A stretch of 64,000 nucleotides of DNA. Source: Anisodus tanguticus (lineage: Eukaryota; Streptophyta; Magnoliopsida; Solanales; Solanaceae). How positions within the stretch are numbered: the first letter of the stretch is position 1; each line of letters begins with the position of its first letter. The stretch spans positions 22,122,001 through 22,186,000 of the forward strand of contig CM067541.1 of NCBI GenBank assembly GCA_034509755.1, given 5' to 3'. Below are positions 1 through 11,500 of this stretch, one piece after another. Under the pieces are notes generated by a model that saw nothing but the letters and a program-made list of their open reading frames with translations, was not told the DNA's origin and did no database searches. The translations under genes were made by a program, and so were the position numbers.

Positions 1-435
1 ATAAAACTTTATAAGTTTTTATACATCTTACTTTATTCATGTCAGGTCATATTAATATTTAGTTTTCTGTCCTATTATTTCATGTGCCTGCTTAATTTTT
101 TAGTTTCTTTACATGTAATACAATTCAAATGTACTAACGTCCCTTTCCATGAAGCATGCACTTCACGGTGCAGGTGCTGAGTTTTAGGATGATGAATCTT
201 CTTAATAGGATTTGCCTCAGTATCAGCTATTGGTAAGCCTCATTTCCTTTAGGGTGTCAATTAGTTTTTTTACATGTTATGCTTTATAGTAAAGGTAGGC
301 CGTGGCCTTATCATGGTAAAATAGTTTTGCAGTCAGACTCACATTTCAGAGGTTTCATAGAATAGACTAGTTTAGCATGTCATGTCAGTCATGTCAGTAT
401 TGGTTTTCAAACTTACTATGTTTTCAGATACTTTC
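1..435 (+). repeat. LTR-B copy 1, left part (enters from outside the window)
   Basis: This matches the middle-to-right part of the LTR of gypsy element B, as seen whole at 19130-21015. It contains the stretch ending GTTTTCAGATACTTTC that lies just left of the A insertion point. Its last five bases, CTTTC (431-435), are the left copy of the target-site duplication of the solo LTR-A that follows. The LTR start lies upstream of the window. No gene is present. Confidence 0.85.
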
Positions 436-543
436 TGTAACATCTCGTAATTTTGGGCGATGGTTTGAGCACCTAAACATAGGAAAGTAGACCCGAGCCT
501 TGGGAATTTATGTTATATTTATGAATGCTAATAAAGAGCTTAG

Positions 544-550
544 TATATAA
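544..550 (+). promoter_or_regulatory. Candidate TATA box of LTR-A
   Basis: AGTATATAAAAGG lies about 108 bases into LTR-A and is repeated in the other copies (for example 13377-13385). It is a plausible core promoter for the element. Its position so close to the LTR start would imply a very short U3, so the true start could instead be further in. Moderate to low certainty. Confidence 0.4.
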
Positions 551-1490
551 AAGGATAAAAACCCCGAAATAATTTTGGACTTAATAAGTATGACGACGGG
601 AATTATTAATAATTAAGTGATGTGGATTAATGCACATGGGCCCTTGATTAATGGATATCAATTAATATTGGTGAGGTGTAAGGTCACATGGGGGGAGTGA
701 CATGATTAGTGCCATGGTGTCGAGAAAATGGCCATAACTTGCCACATGTTAAGGCAATATATATCTAGTCTATAGCCTAGCTTTACTCTAAGATTACCAA
801 TTTGTTAGCTAAAGTGTAATACTACTGCACGTACTCCATTACTTTTGCCTACTTGTTCTATCCTTAAAGATCAATCCAAGAATGACCAAATTGTTAGCTA
901 ATTGATTTACAAAGGGGAGCAAAACATTTACAAAAAAAAGGGGAAACTTGTTCACTGTCTCCATATAAATTTTGTTACAAATTCAATTTGAAAGCCAGTG
1001 TTATGATTTCGTACAGTGTTAGCAACAATATCAACCCTCTTGACTCAGATAATTAAGTGGAATCAAGGTATGTTAAGGCAAATTATTTTTTTCTCTTGGC
1101 ATGTTCGATGTAACTAAACGTAACCGTGATATTAATACATAAATTACTCTACTCTTAGTAGTTAAGGAATGTTCATATTATTAATTCCTATGTTAAAAAC
1201 ATGTCTAAATATGTTCCTAAATCCTTATTGAGGTATGTGAGAAAGATGTTGATATTCTCAATGTTAGCCGAAGGTACAAGGATATTATGTCATCCGATAA
1301 GTTCAAAAGTGTTTCATTGTTATTAATGCATTTTCATTTGCATTATATTCATGTATTATCCGGGACCCACATATGTTATATACACTATAATATGGTATCC
1401 CTATATATATATATAGGGGATGGGGAAAAGGGAAAGGCGTTATATACGCGTCACCACATGCAGCTGGTACAGATATCACAAAAAGAAAGA

Positions 1491-1620
1491 TGCCCATGTG
1501 AGAACAATATTAATGCCCTTGAGTGGCTAATATGATATGATGCCCTTGTGTGGCCGATATGAAATGATGCCTCCAGAGGCTGTTATGGGAAGGAAGATGC
1601 CCTTGTGTGGCCAATATTTA
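1491..1620 (+). repeat. Degenerate tandem motif within LTR-A
   Basis: About four imperfect units built on ATGCCCTTGTGTGGCCAATAT are separated by short A/T-rich linkers (ATATGATATG, GAAATG). The same array is in the other LTR-A copies near 8820-8950, 14320-14455, 36340-36475, 42335-42475, 55365-55500 and 60008-60135. It belongs to the family and was not generated locally. Confidence 0.75.
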
Positions 1621-2248
1621 TATATATACCACATTTACATTGTGCATGACATTTAGGCATATGTATTAGGACCCTCAGGGGAATTTACTACTAGTCAGCT
1701 ATTTCTTTCTTGGTCGACTGTTTTTGTTTCAGATTATTATATATCTATGTTATAATGTTTCTTATACCTTACATACTCAGTACATGAGTCGTACTGACGT
1801 CTCTTTTGCCGGGGGACATTGCGTTTCATGCCCGTAGGTTCACGTAGGCAAGGCGATGATCCACGTTAGTAGGTTGCTGACTCAGTGGATTTTTGGAGCA
1901 CTCCCCTTATTTCAGAGTGTCGGTCTAATCTCGGTACGGTATATTTTTGTATGTATATATGGGTATGGTGGGGTCCTGTCCTGACCTTTTGATATCACAT
2001 ACTCTTTAGAGGCTAGTAGACATGTGTCCTGTGTGTAGCAGTCTTGTATGACCTTGTCGGCCTTTGGGATGTATATATATAAGTTGATTTTCTGGTTTAC
2101 TGTTTCTATATTTATATATGTCAGTAGAGTACCGAGTGACGGTCCTTGTGACCGCGGATAATTATGGGTAGATGTTAAATGTATTGCTAGTGGTACCCGG
2201 CGGGTGGGGTCCGGGTACCCATCGTGGCCCTCCGGTTTGGGTCGTGCA

Positions 2249-2423
2249 CTTTCACAATACATTTTCACACTATATTTCAGTATTCAGTTTACATGTTTTA
2301 AATCAGTATTATTGCATGATTTTGATGCCCATGTTAATTCAGTAAGCCATGTGCTTCGCCCGGTCACATGTAGTCATGCACCGAGTGCCGTGTTTCACCC
2401 AGGTCATAGTTTGAGGTGTTACA
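2249..2423 (+). repeat. LTR-B copy 1, right part
   Basis: LTR-B continues from the CTTTC duplication (2249-2253) to its end, GAGGTGTTACA. That end is the exact inverse of the LTR-B start TGTAACACCTC, giving 11-bp terminal inverted repeats. The sequence directly after it lacks the primer site found at 15257 and 43294. Confidence 0.85.
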
Positions 2424-5400
2424 AAACTTTCAGGAATTCTTCTAACTCGTGCCATGAAGCTTAGAGCCATAAATAACATTCTTTTTTCATCGAATTTTGA
2501 ATGTATCGAATGCGTAAGAGACGAGAAGGAAATTCAAGGTCCAAGTGAGAAGGATTACCCATCGGGGTGTAAATTGTGATGTGCATATTGGTAATAAATG
2601 AGATCTGAGAGGATATTGAAAGTGAGACAAAGTGCATAGTTACTACAGACTAGAGCATAACCCTTAACAAAAATGCAAAAACAGTTATCATGATTTATGG
2701 TTATCATTTAACCTTAGTTACTAGTTACACAGTGTTTCAGTTAGAAGGATTATGATTATTCAGTACACCAGTGGTCAGTTATGTAGTTATCATATTTCCA
2801 ATTTTTAGTGTATCGAGATTCTTATGACTCATGAATATATAGTGATGCTTATGGGTGCTAAACGAAAGTGTAAGTGACGATGACTATAGCAAAAGCTTCA
2901 GGTGTTTTAAGTCTGAGTTAAGACCCAAGACTCGCCAAATAACGCATGAAGTAATTTATCAGGTGATAGTACCCTTTGAAGGACAAGTTTATGCATGGTA
3001 GTATACGTATGTTCCATACTTTACAGAATAAGTTTAATTGGATTTCTGGACCATGGAGCTACAAGTATGAGGATGATAGTTCAGATTTAAGATCCCACAG
3101 GTAACATATTATGAAGTTAGCAGCAGTAGACATAAACTGCCATGATAGTTTTGAGCAGAAAATGAGCATAAAGGCAAAGTACCTAGGAGGCAAAGAGACG
3201 TGATATTATAGAATGTGTTTCTGTACGAACTTTGCACATGACTAAGAAAAGATTGTGTACGACATGAGAATCATGAGCAGACAATATTGAATTTCTGGGG
3301 ATAGTTTTAAATTAATTAAGTTTATTTAGATCAGAAAAGAGAGTATGACATTAGTAAGTTACTACAGGAAGTAGATATTACTATAAGATGATAAGATGTG
3401 ACAGTTCCCTCTAAGGTTATGTGATTTAAGTGTTTATCCCATGTGTGTATAATTTGACATGACCTTAAAATGTATAGAAAGTTGGGGTTAGATATTTCAA
3501 CCTTTCATTTAAGAGACATAATTTCCGCAAGTTTGATCCATGACTATAGCTCAGAAAATATAGTATACGATCGCAGAACAGGGTCGGATGATAAGAGATG
3601 TTAGAAATAATCTTACGCTTTACTTTAGTATTCAAGACAGAACTAGAGAACATGATGCTAGCAGGTGGTTAGTAGAGAATAATAAGTATGTTTGGAGTAG
3701 ATATAGTGAATTAGCAATTTGGGCAGAGCTAGTGAGGTATGATTTGATTTCCTTAGTTAGGTTAACACTGGTGTGTGAGTAACAATTTGAATTCACCTAA
3801 TGTGTGTTAGAACCCAAATAGTTTAAGATAAACATGAAGTACATTGCAGTGGGAGAAGAAAATCAGCTAAGTAGTAAGAGAGGAAATTACAGAAGAATAG
3901 TCTTTAAGAGTTAACCAAAAAGGATTTTTCCCTAAGACTTAGAGTGTGAGAAAAGTTAAGTCATTAAGATAGAATATGCCAATAATTCAGTCCATATAAG
4001 TAATTTGGTTCCCCATTCATGTAAGTAGTTCAGTTTTCCTAGTAAGGAAGATCGCTCGAAAATGAGTCGAAAGATGAGCCGTCGGTGAAATAAAGTGCAC
4101 AGATTTGCAGAAGATGAGGAAAGTTGATTGGATCCCCAAATATAATATCTTAACATTTGGTCCAAGTGAGAGATGTGTAAATTGTCAAGGAGTGCAGTTG
4201 AATATTTGAAAACCTGAAAGGTTTGCATGAGATATAAAGAGACTCAGTTCAGTACTGAGGGCATAATGAGATAATCTCCATAAAGTTGTGCCTCATATGT
4301 ACAAGAAACACGAAGTGACTAAAATGATCGTTAATTGACTTTTGTCAAAATTAGTTATTATCAAGTAAGTGATCACAGAAAAGCTATAAGATTATGTCCA
4401 GTTATGTGTCACAAAGGTAGTGCCATCGCAAGAGACTCTATTCTTCAGTGTGTTGGTCAAAGACTTAGCGCACAACAATACTACGAGTATTAGGAAGCAT
4501 CTTAGAAAGATATCAAGTATCAGTAGTTTAACTCATGTTAAGGCAAACAAGAGAATTACGATGAAAGAAGTTCATTGTTTAGCAAACCTAGGAGTTCAAC
4601 TTTTGGATCCCGAAGATGGTAGAATGGTTGTGCAGAATAGAGCCAAATCCTCCGTAGTAGTTGAGTAAAAGAGGAAAATAGGTTCATGACCCCTATCAAT
4701 TGCAGCTAAAGGAAGGGATTCACAGACATAAATCCATAACTTTTGAACAAAGGGGAGATGATGGTACTCCAAGGTACCAAGGAAAATTTTATGTCTCAGA
4801 TGTAGATAAACGTAAAAATAGAAGTATTGTAGAGGTGCAAAATTTTAAATATTCTATCTATCCAAGATCTACGAAAATGTATCGTGACCTCGATGGGGTT
4901 TATTGGTGGAATGACAAGAAGAATAATATATCCGATTTCATGGCTAAGTTTCTAAATCGGTAGCAAGAAAAAGCCGATTCAACAGAAGATTATGCCAAGT
5001 TATATATTCCGGAAAGTTCCAGATTCCATGGAGCTCCAATGTCCATTGAATTAGTTCGAGGTGCCCGGTTCTAAGAGAAATTTCTTTGAAGTCTTTTTAG
5101 AAGGGATTGGATACCATCTCAGTACCATTTTTCATCCTCAAACAGATGTCAGGAAGATACACTCGATGATATGTTGAGAGCATGTGCCCTAGATTTAAAA
5201 GGTAATTGGGATGATCATTTGCCTCTCATTGAATTTTCTTATAATAACAGTTATCTTGCTAGTATCAAGATGACACCGTTCGAAGTTTTGTATGGGTGAC
5301 TGTGTAGATCGCCAATTGGTTAGTTAGAAGTTGGTGAAACAGAGCTGTTAAGACCAGACTTGGTCCATCAAGCTATTGAAAAGTCAAGTTAACTCAGGAG

Positions 5401-6138
5401 TATGTGAAAATTGCTAAGAGTCGTAAGAGTCCTATGCGAATGTGTGGCGCAGAGAATGAGAGTTTCATGTTAACAATTTGGTGTTTATAAAAAGTTTTGC
5501 CTATGAAATGTGTCATGTGGTTTGGAAAGAAAGTGAAGCTTAGTCCTAGAAATATCGGACCATACATGAGGAGAATTGGCCAAGTGGCCTATGAGTTTGA
5601 ATTGCCATAAGATTTAATTTATGTGCATCCAGTATTTCATATAACCATGTTGAGGAAGTGTGTGGGAGACCCGTCATTGGTTGTCCCTACTGAATCTATT
5701 ACAGTTAAGGATGGCCTAACCTATGAAGAGATCCCTATGACTATTTTGGATTGTCAGATTCGCAAGTTGAGAACTAAGGAAGTTTATTCAATGAAAGTGT
5801 TGTGGAGAAGTGAGAATGTTGAAGAGGCTACATAGGGAGCCGAAGAGGACATAAAGTCAAGATATCCACAATTATTTGAAGAGTAAGCAGAAAGCGTCCA
5901 AGGTAAACACTTTCAGTATTCATGTCATGTCCCTTGCGTATCCATGTATCATGTTTCACGTTCATGTATTCATTACTCATATCTCATATCCCCATGTTCA
6001 TGTTTTCGTGTAATCATTTCAGTTCAGTCCTCATATTTCATGTCCTATTTCTTCACGTTCATGTACTCATACCATGACTAGTCTTATTCTTAACCATGAC
6101 CCATCATTCGAGGATGAATAATCCCAAGGGTGAGATAT
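2424..6138 (+). mobile_element. Interior of gypsy element B, copy 1 (primer site deleted)
   Basis: This interior matches 15252-19129 and 43289-47119 along its length. After LTR-B it jumps from AAAACTT straight to TCAGGAATTC, skipping about 167 bases that hold the tRNA primer site and leader hairpin in copy 2. The shared ACTT at both edges suggests a microhomology deletion. From about 2440 to 4380 I find no gag, protease or reverse transcriptase. Recognisable pol remnants start near 4390. Upstream of the next LTR is a purine-rich stretch (about 6126-6138). This copy could not prime its own replication. Confidence 0.8.
4390..5886 (+). pseudogene. Broken integrase / C-terminal pol remnant of element B, copy 1
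   Basis: Four pieces in shifting frames follow the order of a Tekay/Del integrase. 4420-4668 resembles the linker after RNase H (LANLGVQLLDPEDG). 4700-4963 is the zinc-binding region, with YSIYPRSTKMYRDLDGVYWW. About 5000-5600 has the core and C-terminal region in pieces (IEFSYNNS, PDLVHQAIE). 5623-5886 has HPVFHITMLRKCVGDPS and the chromodomain-like LWRSENVEEAT, followed by a stop where TWE is usual. In-frame stops and frameshifts occur throughout, and the cysteines expected after YWW are missing. The protein would join cDNA to host DNA; this copy cannot. Confidence 0.75.
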
Positions 6139-7768
6139 TGTAACACCTCATACCTTTAAACTAAGCCTTGTTCATGATATAGGAGTGTAGGAAACCAAGA
6201 CGGGAAAGTTAAAGTTGAAAACCAATTTCAATTATGCAGACCCAATTTTACACTAGATATTGACAGACCGTACAAGTTTGGTAGACCATCGAAATGAACC
6301 GTAAAAATTGTTTTTGAAATTGACGGATCACAGTAAATTTTACGGACCATATAAGATTATACGGCCCATCATTTTTTATCGTAAAATTCTCTCCAACTTT
6401 TGTAATTCACTGGAAATTTGCATTTACATGACGGTCCAATTGTACAGACTGTATAATTATACAGTCCCTTCTTTGACCTAGAAAAATCGACGGACTATAT
6501 AATACGACCGTAGTTTCCCTGGCGCAGCAATCAGTATAAATATGGGACTTAGTTTTAAAAATCAATTTTTAATACTATGTAGTTCCTCTCTTCCCAACCT
6601 TCTCCTACATCGAGGTAAGCCTTTATCATGCAATTCTAAGCGATTCTAACATCGCCCTCATGAATTCTAAGTGAAATTCATCGTTCTTAACATAGGGTTT
6701 TCAAAAAAATCCAACTCAAGGAATTAAAAGTTCAAGCTCTGGGTTCTTCATTCAAAGTTCAGCTTTTTAAGACAAGTATTGGAGCAAATAAGGTATGTAG
6801 AACTTCTATCCATGTTTTTTCCCACGCCACATTTTCCATAAAATATGAATTCTTCATAAGTTAGAGTTTTGTTCTATTATAATGATAACCCTAATTCATG
6901 TAATACTATACGTCATGCCTATATTATAATTCATCAATTGTATTCATGATAGGTCATTACGATTGTCATGAACCTATCTGTAATCCATGAACACATAATT
7001 GCAAACCATGTTTAGAAGTTATTTTCATGAAATCCATGGGATTACAAGAAAACTATGTTCAAGTACATGTTTTGGGAGTTGCACAGATTATCGAGAAGGC
7101 TCAGACAGCCTGAAACTACGATTGCCAGCATAGGATAAGGATTGCTCTGCCCAGTTAGGACGATACCTTTATGTTATCCATTGCGGGTTATTGGATCCAC
7201 TCATGTCATATTCGTGTCTCGTACCATGGTAAGGTATGAGATGGCTTAACTGATCGGGCAGAGATCAGACACCACATTCCAGCGTGGTGGTTTCTTGTAA
7301 GTGATACTAATGCTCTCCCACAGATATACAACTATACTGTTTTACAAGATTTTTTACATGTTACTTTATTCATATTAGATCATGTTAATATTTAGTTTTC
7401 TGTCCTATTATTTCATATGCATGCTTAATTTTTTAGTTGCTTTACGTACATTACAATTCAAATGTACTAACGTCCCTTTTCATGGAGCCTGCACTTCACG
7501 GTGCATGTGCTAAGTTTCAGGACGATGAATCTTATTATTAGGATTTGTCTCAGTATCAGCTATTGGTGAGCCCCATTTCCTTTGGGGTGTCAATCAGTTA
7601 TTTTACATGTTATGCTTTATAGTAAAGGTAAGCCATGGCCTTATCATGGTAAAATAGTTTTGCAGTCAGACTCACATTTCAGAGGTTTCATAGACTAGAC
7701 TAGTTTAGCATGTCATGTCAGTCATGCCAATATTGGTTTTCAAACTTACTATGTTTTCAGATACTTTC
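6139..7768 (+). repeat. LTR-B copy 2, left part
   Basis: It begins TGTAACACCTC and runs to CTTTC (7764-7768), where element A is inserted; the LTR resumes at 15077. It is both the 3' LTR of the interior at 2424 and the 5' LTR of the interior at 15252. Relative to 58080-58215 it lacks about 115 bases near 6990. A TATAAATA lies at 6535-6542, downstream of a cluster of ACGG/CCGT motifs. Confidence 0.85.
6240..6542 (+). promoter_or_regulatory. ACGG/CCGT motif cluster and TATA box in LTR-B U3
   Basis: Many copies of ACGGACC, ACGGTCC, ACGGCCC and GACCGT-like words sit at short intervals, ending at CAGTATAAATATGGG, with TATAAATA at 6535-6542. A 20-bp palindrome occupies 6447-6466 (GACTGTATAA and its inverse). 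The same block is at 19240-19540, 47235-47525 and 57414-57620. The arrangement looks like an enhancer array in front of a core promoter; that function is inference. Confidence 0.5.
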
Positions 7769-9136
7769 TGTAACATCCCATAATTTTGGTCATGGTTTGA
7801 GCACCTAAACGTAGGAAAGTAGACCCGAGACTTGGGAATTTATGTTATATTTATGAATGCTAAAAAAGAGCTTAGTATATAAAAGGATAAAACCCCAAAA
7901 TAATTTAGGACTTAATAACTGTGACGACGGGGATTATTAATAATTAAGTGATGTGGATTAATGCACATGGGCCCTTGATTAATGGACAACAATTAATATT
8001 GGTGAGGTGTAAGGTCACATTGGGGGAGTGACACGATTAGTGACATGGTGTCGAGAAAATGGCCATAACTTGCCACTTGTTAAGGCAATATATATCTAGT
8101 CTCTAGCCTAGCTTTACTCTAAGATAACCAATTTGGTAGCTAAAGTGTACTACCGCTGCACGTACTCCATTACTTTTGCCGACTCGTTCTATCATTAAAG
8201 ATCAATCCAAGAATGACCAAATTGTTAGCTAATTGATTTACAAAGGGGAGCAAAACGTTTACAAAAAAAGGGGGAAAACTTGTTACTGTCTCCATATCAA
8301 TTTTGTTACAAATTCAATTTGAAATCTAGTGCTATGCTTTCGGAGAGTGTTAGCAACAATAGAAACCCTTTTGACTCAGATAATTAAGTTGAATCAAGGT
8401 ATGTTAAGGCAAATTATTTTTTTCTCTTGGCATGTTCCATGTAACGAAACGTAACTGTGATATTATTTCATAAATTACTCTACTCTTAGTAGTTATGGAA
8501 TGTTCATATTATTAATTCCTATGTTAAAAGCATATCTAAATATGTTCCTAAATTCTTATTGAGGTATGTGGGAAAGATGTTGATATTCCCAATGTTAGTC
8601 GAAGGTACAAGTATATTATGTCATCCGATAAGTTCAAAAGTGTTTCATTGTTATTCTTGCATTTTCATTTTCATTATATTCATGTATTAACCTGGACCCA
8701 CATGTGTTATATACACTACTATATAGTATCAATATATATATGTAGGGGATGCGGAAAGGGAAAAGGCATTATATACGCGTCACCACCTGCAGCTGGTACG
8801 GATATCACGAAAAGAAAGATGCCCATGTGAGGCCAATATTAATGCCCTTGTGTGGCCAATATGATATGATGTCCTTTTGTGGCCGATATGAAATGATGCC
8901 CCAGAGGCTGTTATAGGAAGGAAGATACCCTTGTGTTGCCAATATTTATATGTATACCACATTTGCATTGTGCATGAAATTTAGGCATATGTATTAGGAC
9001 CCTCAGGGAAATTTACTACTGGTCAGTTATTTCTATCTTGGTCGACTGCTTTTGTATCAGATTGTTATATATCTGTGTTATAATGTTTCTTATGCCTGAC
9101 ATACTCAGTACATTAGGCGTACTGACATCCCTTTTA
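7769..9136 (+). repeat. 5' LTR of A copy 2, 3'-truncated
   Basis: Collinear with LTR-A from its first base to ...ACTGACATCCCTTTT, then joined to gag sequence (ATAACTGGAGGATCGTAAGAG). The intact LTR continues with GTCGGGGGACC at this point (see 14639). The same join is at about 60319 in copy 6. Confidence 0.85.
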
Positions 9137-9600
9137 TATAACTGGAGGATCGTAAGAGACAACAGTGGGTGGATCGAGAGAGTGATAAGGGCCAGCATAA
9201 GAGGGCTTGATCGTAGGTGACGTGAGGGATTTCAGAGGTGGGCCCAAGACACAACTTTATAGATGCCTATCCTACCCAATTGCTAGTGCATCATTACCAT
9301 TTTCAAGGTCGAGGGTTGATCGGTGGTTTGTTCAATCGGGACCAGGTAAGAGTTCACAGACGTCAGGGTCTTATTATAGAGGGGATTCTATTCAGATGAG
9401 ACAACCGTTGGCTCTATGTGAGCAATGTTGTAAGACCTATTTTGGGTTTTGCCACCAAGGAGCAAGAGTGTGTTATTCTTGTGGTGAATATGGTCATATT
9501 ATGCGGGAACACCCGACAGGAGGCGGCGGTGTTAGAGCCCAGCTAATCGGATCTATAACAGCTTCATCATAGTCAGTACGCTCATCAAGGCAGAGTCAAT
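9137..9600 (+). pseudogene. gag C-terminal part with zinc knuckle, A copy 2
   Basis: It starts in the region homologous to the end of the capsid domain (DRKRQ-like) and continues in the frame 9207-9572. It includes CYSCGEYGHIMREHP near 9469. The CCHC zinc knuckle has lost its last cysteine (C to H); copy 6 keeps it. The knuckle would bind genomic RNA during packaging. An in-frame stop follows near 9570. The N-terminal two-thirds of gag is absent, removed by the LTR-gag join. Confidence 0.8.
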
Positions 9601-10304
9601 AGACATTATCCAGTCGAGGCAGAGGTAGGGGCGAGAACCGCACTTATGCACTGATGGGATGACAGGACCAGGAGTCCTCACCTAATGTTATTACAGGTAT
9701 ATTATCGGTCTTTTCACATAATGTGTATACGTTATTAGATCCAGGCTCCAATCTATCATATATCACTTTTTTTATTGCCTGCAAATTTGGTATGGAGTTT
9801 GAGTTGGTGAGAGATCTATTTGTGGTATCTACACTAGTTTATGAGTCGGTAGTTGCTAGGCAGGTCTATAGAAATTGTGCAGTATTAGTTTGTAGCCACC
9901 ACACCCTAGCGGATTCGGTAGAACTAGAAATGATTGAATTCGATGTTATTATGGGCATGGATTGGCTGGCATCATGCTACACTTATGTTAATTGCCGAAC
10001 AAAGAATGTTAGATTTCAGCTCCCAGGCGAGCCAGTCCTTGAATGGAAGGGTAATACGGCGATGCCAAATGGTAGGTTTATTTCATACCTTAAGGCAAGA
10101 AATATGATCTCCAAATGTTGTATATACCATCTTGTTCGGGCTAGAGATGTCGATGTCGAACGACCTACGTCTCAATCAATTTCGGTGGTTAATGTGTTTC
10201 TTGATGTATTTCCAGACAAACTTCCTGGCCTTCCTCCCGAAAAGGAAATTGAGTTCGATATAGACGTGTTGCCAGACACTCAGTCAAAATCGTCCTCCTT
10301 ATAA
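9601..10304 (+). pseudogene. Aspartic protease region, A copy 2
   Basis: The frame 9723-10304 encodes LLDPGSNLSYIT, the usual active-site region of plant gypsy proteases, then IEFDVIMGMDWLASCY, the conserved second half. It ends with the linker DKLPGLPPEKEIEFDIDVLPDT that precedes reverse transcriptase in this family. A stop at about 9658 (GATGACAGG in place of GACGACAGG) separates it from gag. The enzyme would cleave the polyprotein in the virus-like particle. Confidence 0.8.
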
Positions 10305-10306
10305 AA

Positions 10307-11500
10307 TGGCTCCAGCTGAATTGAAAGAATTAAAGGAGCAATTAAAAGATCTGCTTGAGAAAGGATTTATTAGGCCTAGAATATCTCCTTGGGGTGCGCC
10401 GATATTGTTTGTATGAAATAAATATGGCTCGTTACGGATGTGTATCGACTATCGGCAGCTGAATAAAGTCACTATCAAGAACAAGTACCCTCTTCCTAGA
10501 ATTAATGATTTATTTGACCAGTTACAAAGTGCAAGATAGTTTTCGAAGATCGACCTAAGGTCAAGGTACCATCAGCTAAGGGTTAAGGAGAAGGATATTC
10601 TGAAGACGGCTTTCAGGACAAGGTATGGGCACTTCGAGTTCTTAGTAATGTCATTTGGACTCATAAATGCACCAGGAACATTTATGAATTTAATGAACAT
10701 CGTGTTTCTCCCATTTCTAGATGTATTTGTGATAATATTTATAGATGATATTCTGGTTTACTCTCACTCGGAAGCAGAGCATGTGGATCATTTGTGGATA
10801 GTACTACAGACGCTCCGAGACCATAAGTTGTATGCCAATCTCTCCAAGTGTGAATTTTGGTTGAATTTAGTGGCTTTCCTTGGTCATATAGTGTCAGACG
10901 AGGGTATAGGAGTTGACACTCAGAAGATTGAAGCAGTAAAGAATTGGCCGAGGCCTACTACTCCATCAGAGGTTCGCAACTTTCTAGGCTTAGCCGACTA
11001 TTATAGAAGGTTTGTAGAAGGGTTTTCTACCATATCAACACCATTAACAAAGTTGACACAAAAGGCCATAAAGTTCCAGTGGTCTGATGCTTGCGAAAAG
11101 AGCTTCTAAAAGTTGAAAGATATACTAACATCAGCCCCAGTCCTCACTCTGCCAGAGGGTCCAGAAGGCTATATAGTGTATTGTGATGCCTCAGGAGCAG
11201 GTTTAGGATGTGTGCTAATGCAGCATGGTAAAGTGATTGCCTATTCTTCAAGGCAATTAAGGAAACATGAGAAAAACTATCTGACACACGATTTGGAGTT
11301 GGCCGCAGTGGTTAATGCACTGAAGATTTAGCGGCATTACTTTTATGGTGTTCATGTAGACATTTTCACAGATCATAAAAGTCTACAATACATATTCAGA
11401 CAGAAAGAGTTGAATCTAAGGCAGAGAAGGTGGCTTGAATTATTGAAGGATTATGATGTGGACATCTTATATCATCGCGGTAAATGATGAGTCATAAGTC
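10307..11500 (+). pseudogene. Reverse transcriptase-RNase H, A copy 2
   Basis: The order of motifs is clear: KGFIRP, SPWGAPILF, RMCIDYRQLNKVTIKNKYPLPR, KIDLRSRYHQLRVKEKD, YGHFEFLVMSFGL, then the catalytic IIFIDDILVYS (about 10734-10765), LSKCEFWL, LGLADYYRRFVEGFS. RNase H follows with YCDASGAGLGCVLMQ, THDLELAAVV and FTDHKSLQYIF. Stops interrupt it near 10415, 10538, 11107 and 11329. The G of the RSGYHQ motif is R. Both catalytic aspartates of FIDD remain. Confidence 0.9.

Larger units (their letters stand above)
436..2248 (+). mobile_element. Solo LTR of gypsy element A inside LTR-B
   Basis: A complete LTR-A of about 1.81 kb begins TGTAACATC and ends GTCGTGCA (one base shorter than the GTGACA end at 43113). 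CTTTC flanks it on both sides (431-435 and 2249-2253), and LTR-B resumes immediately after. There is no primer site or interior, so this is a solo LTR, normally the product of recombination between the two LTRs of one element. A TATA-like TATATAA lies at 544-550, and a degenerate tandem motif (ATGCCCTTGTGTGGCC) at 1491-1620. Short open frames here recur in other LTR-A copies and show no protein motif, so I do not call them genes. Confidence 0.9.

Noticed and set aside
1287..1535. Repeated open frames of 60-100 codons in LTR-A (MSSDKFKSVSLL and MLIFPMLAEGTRI types), also near 8618, 14060, 36139, 42075, 52163 and 59744
   Set aside because: They recur only because the LTR recurs. Start, length and frame differ between copies, and there is no known motif or signal of protein constraint.
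1912..2268. Minus-strand frames in LTR-A and over integrase (for example 36771-37106, 40823-41083)
   Set aside because: Antisense shadows of LTR or pol sequence, without motifs or consistent boundaries.
3588..3782. Short open frames in the non-coding part of element B
   Set aside because: Not conserved in frame among the three B copies.
9137..9600. CCHC protein with RGRGRG segment as a host RNA-binding protein
   Set aside because: It is collinear with gag and followed by protease and RT in the same element.
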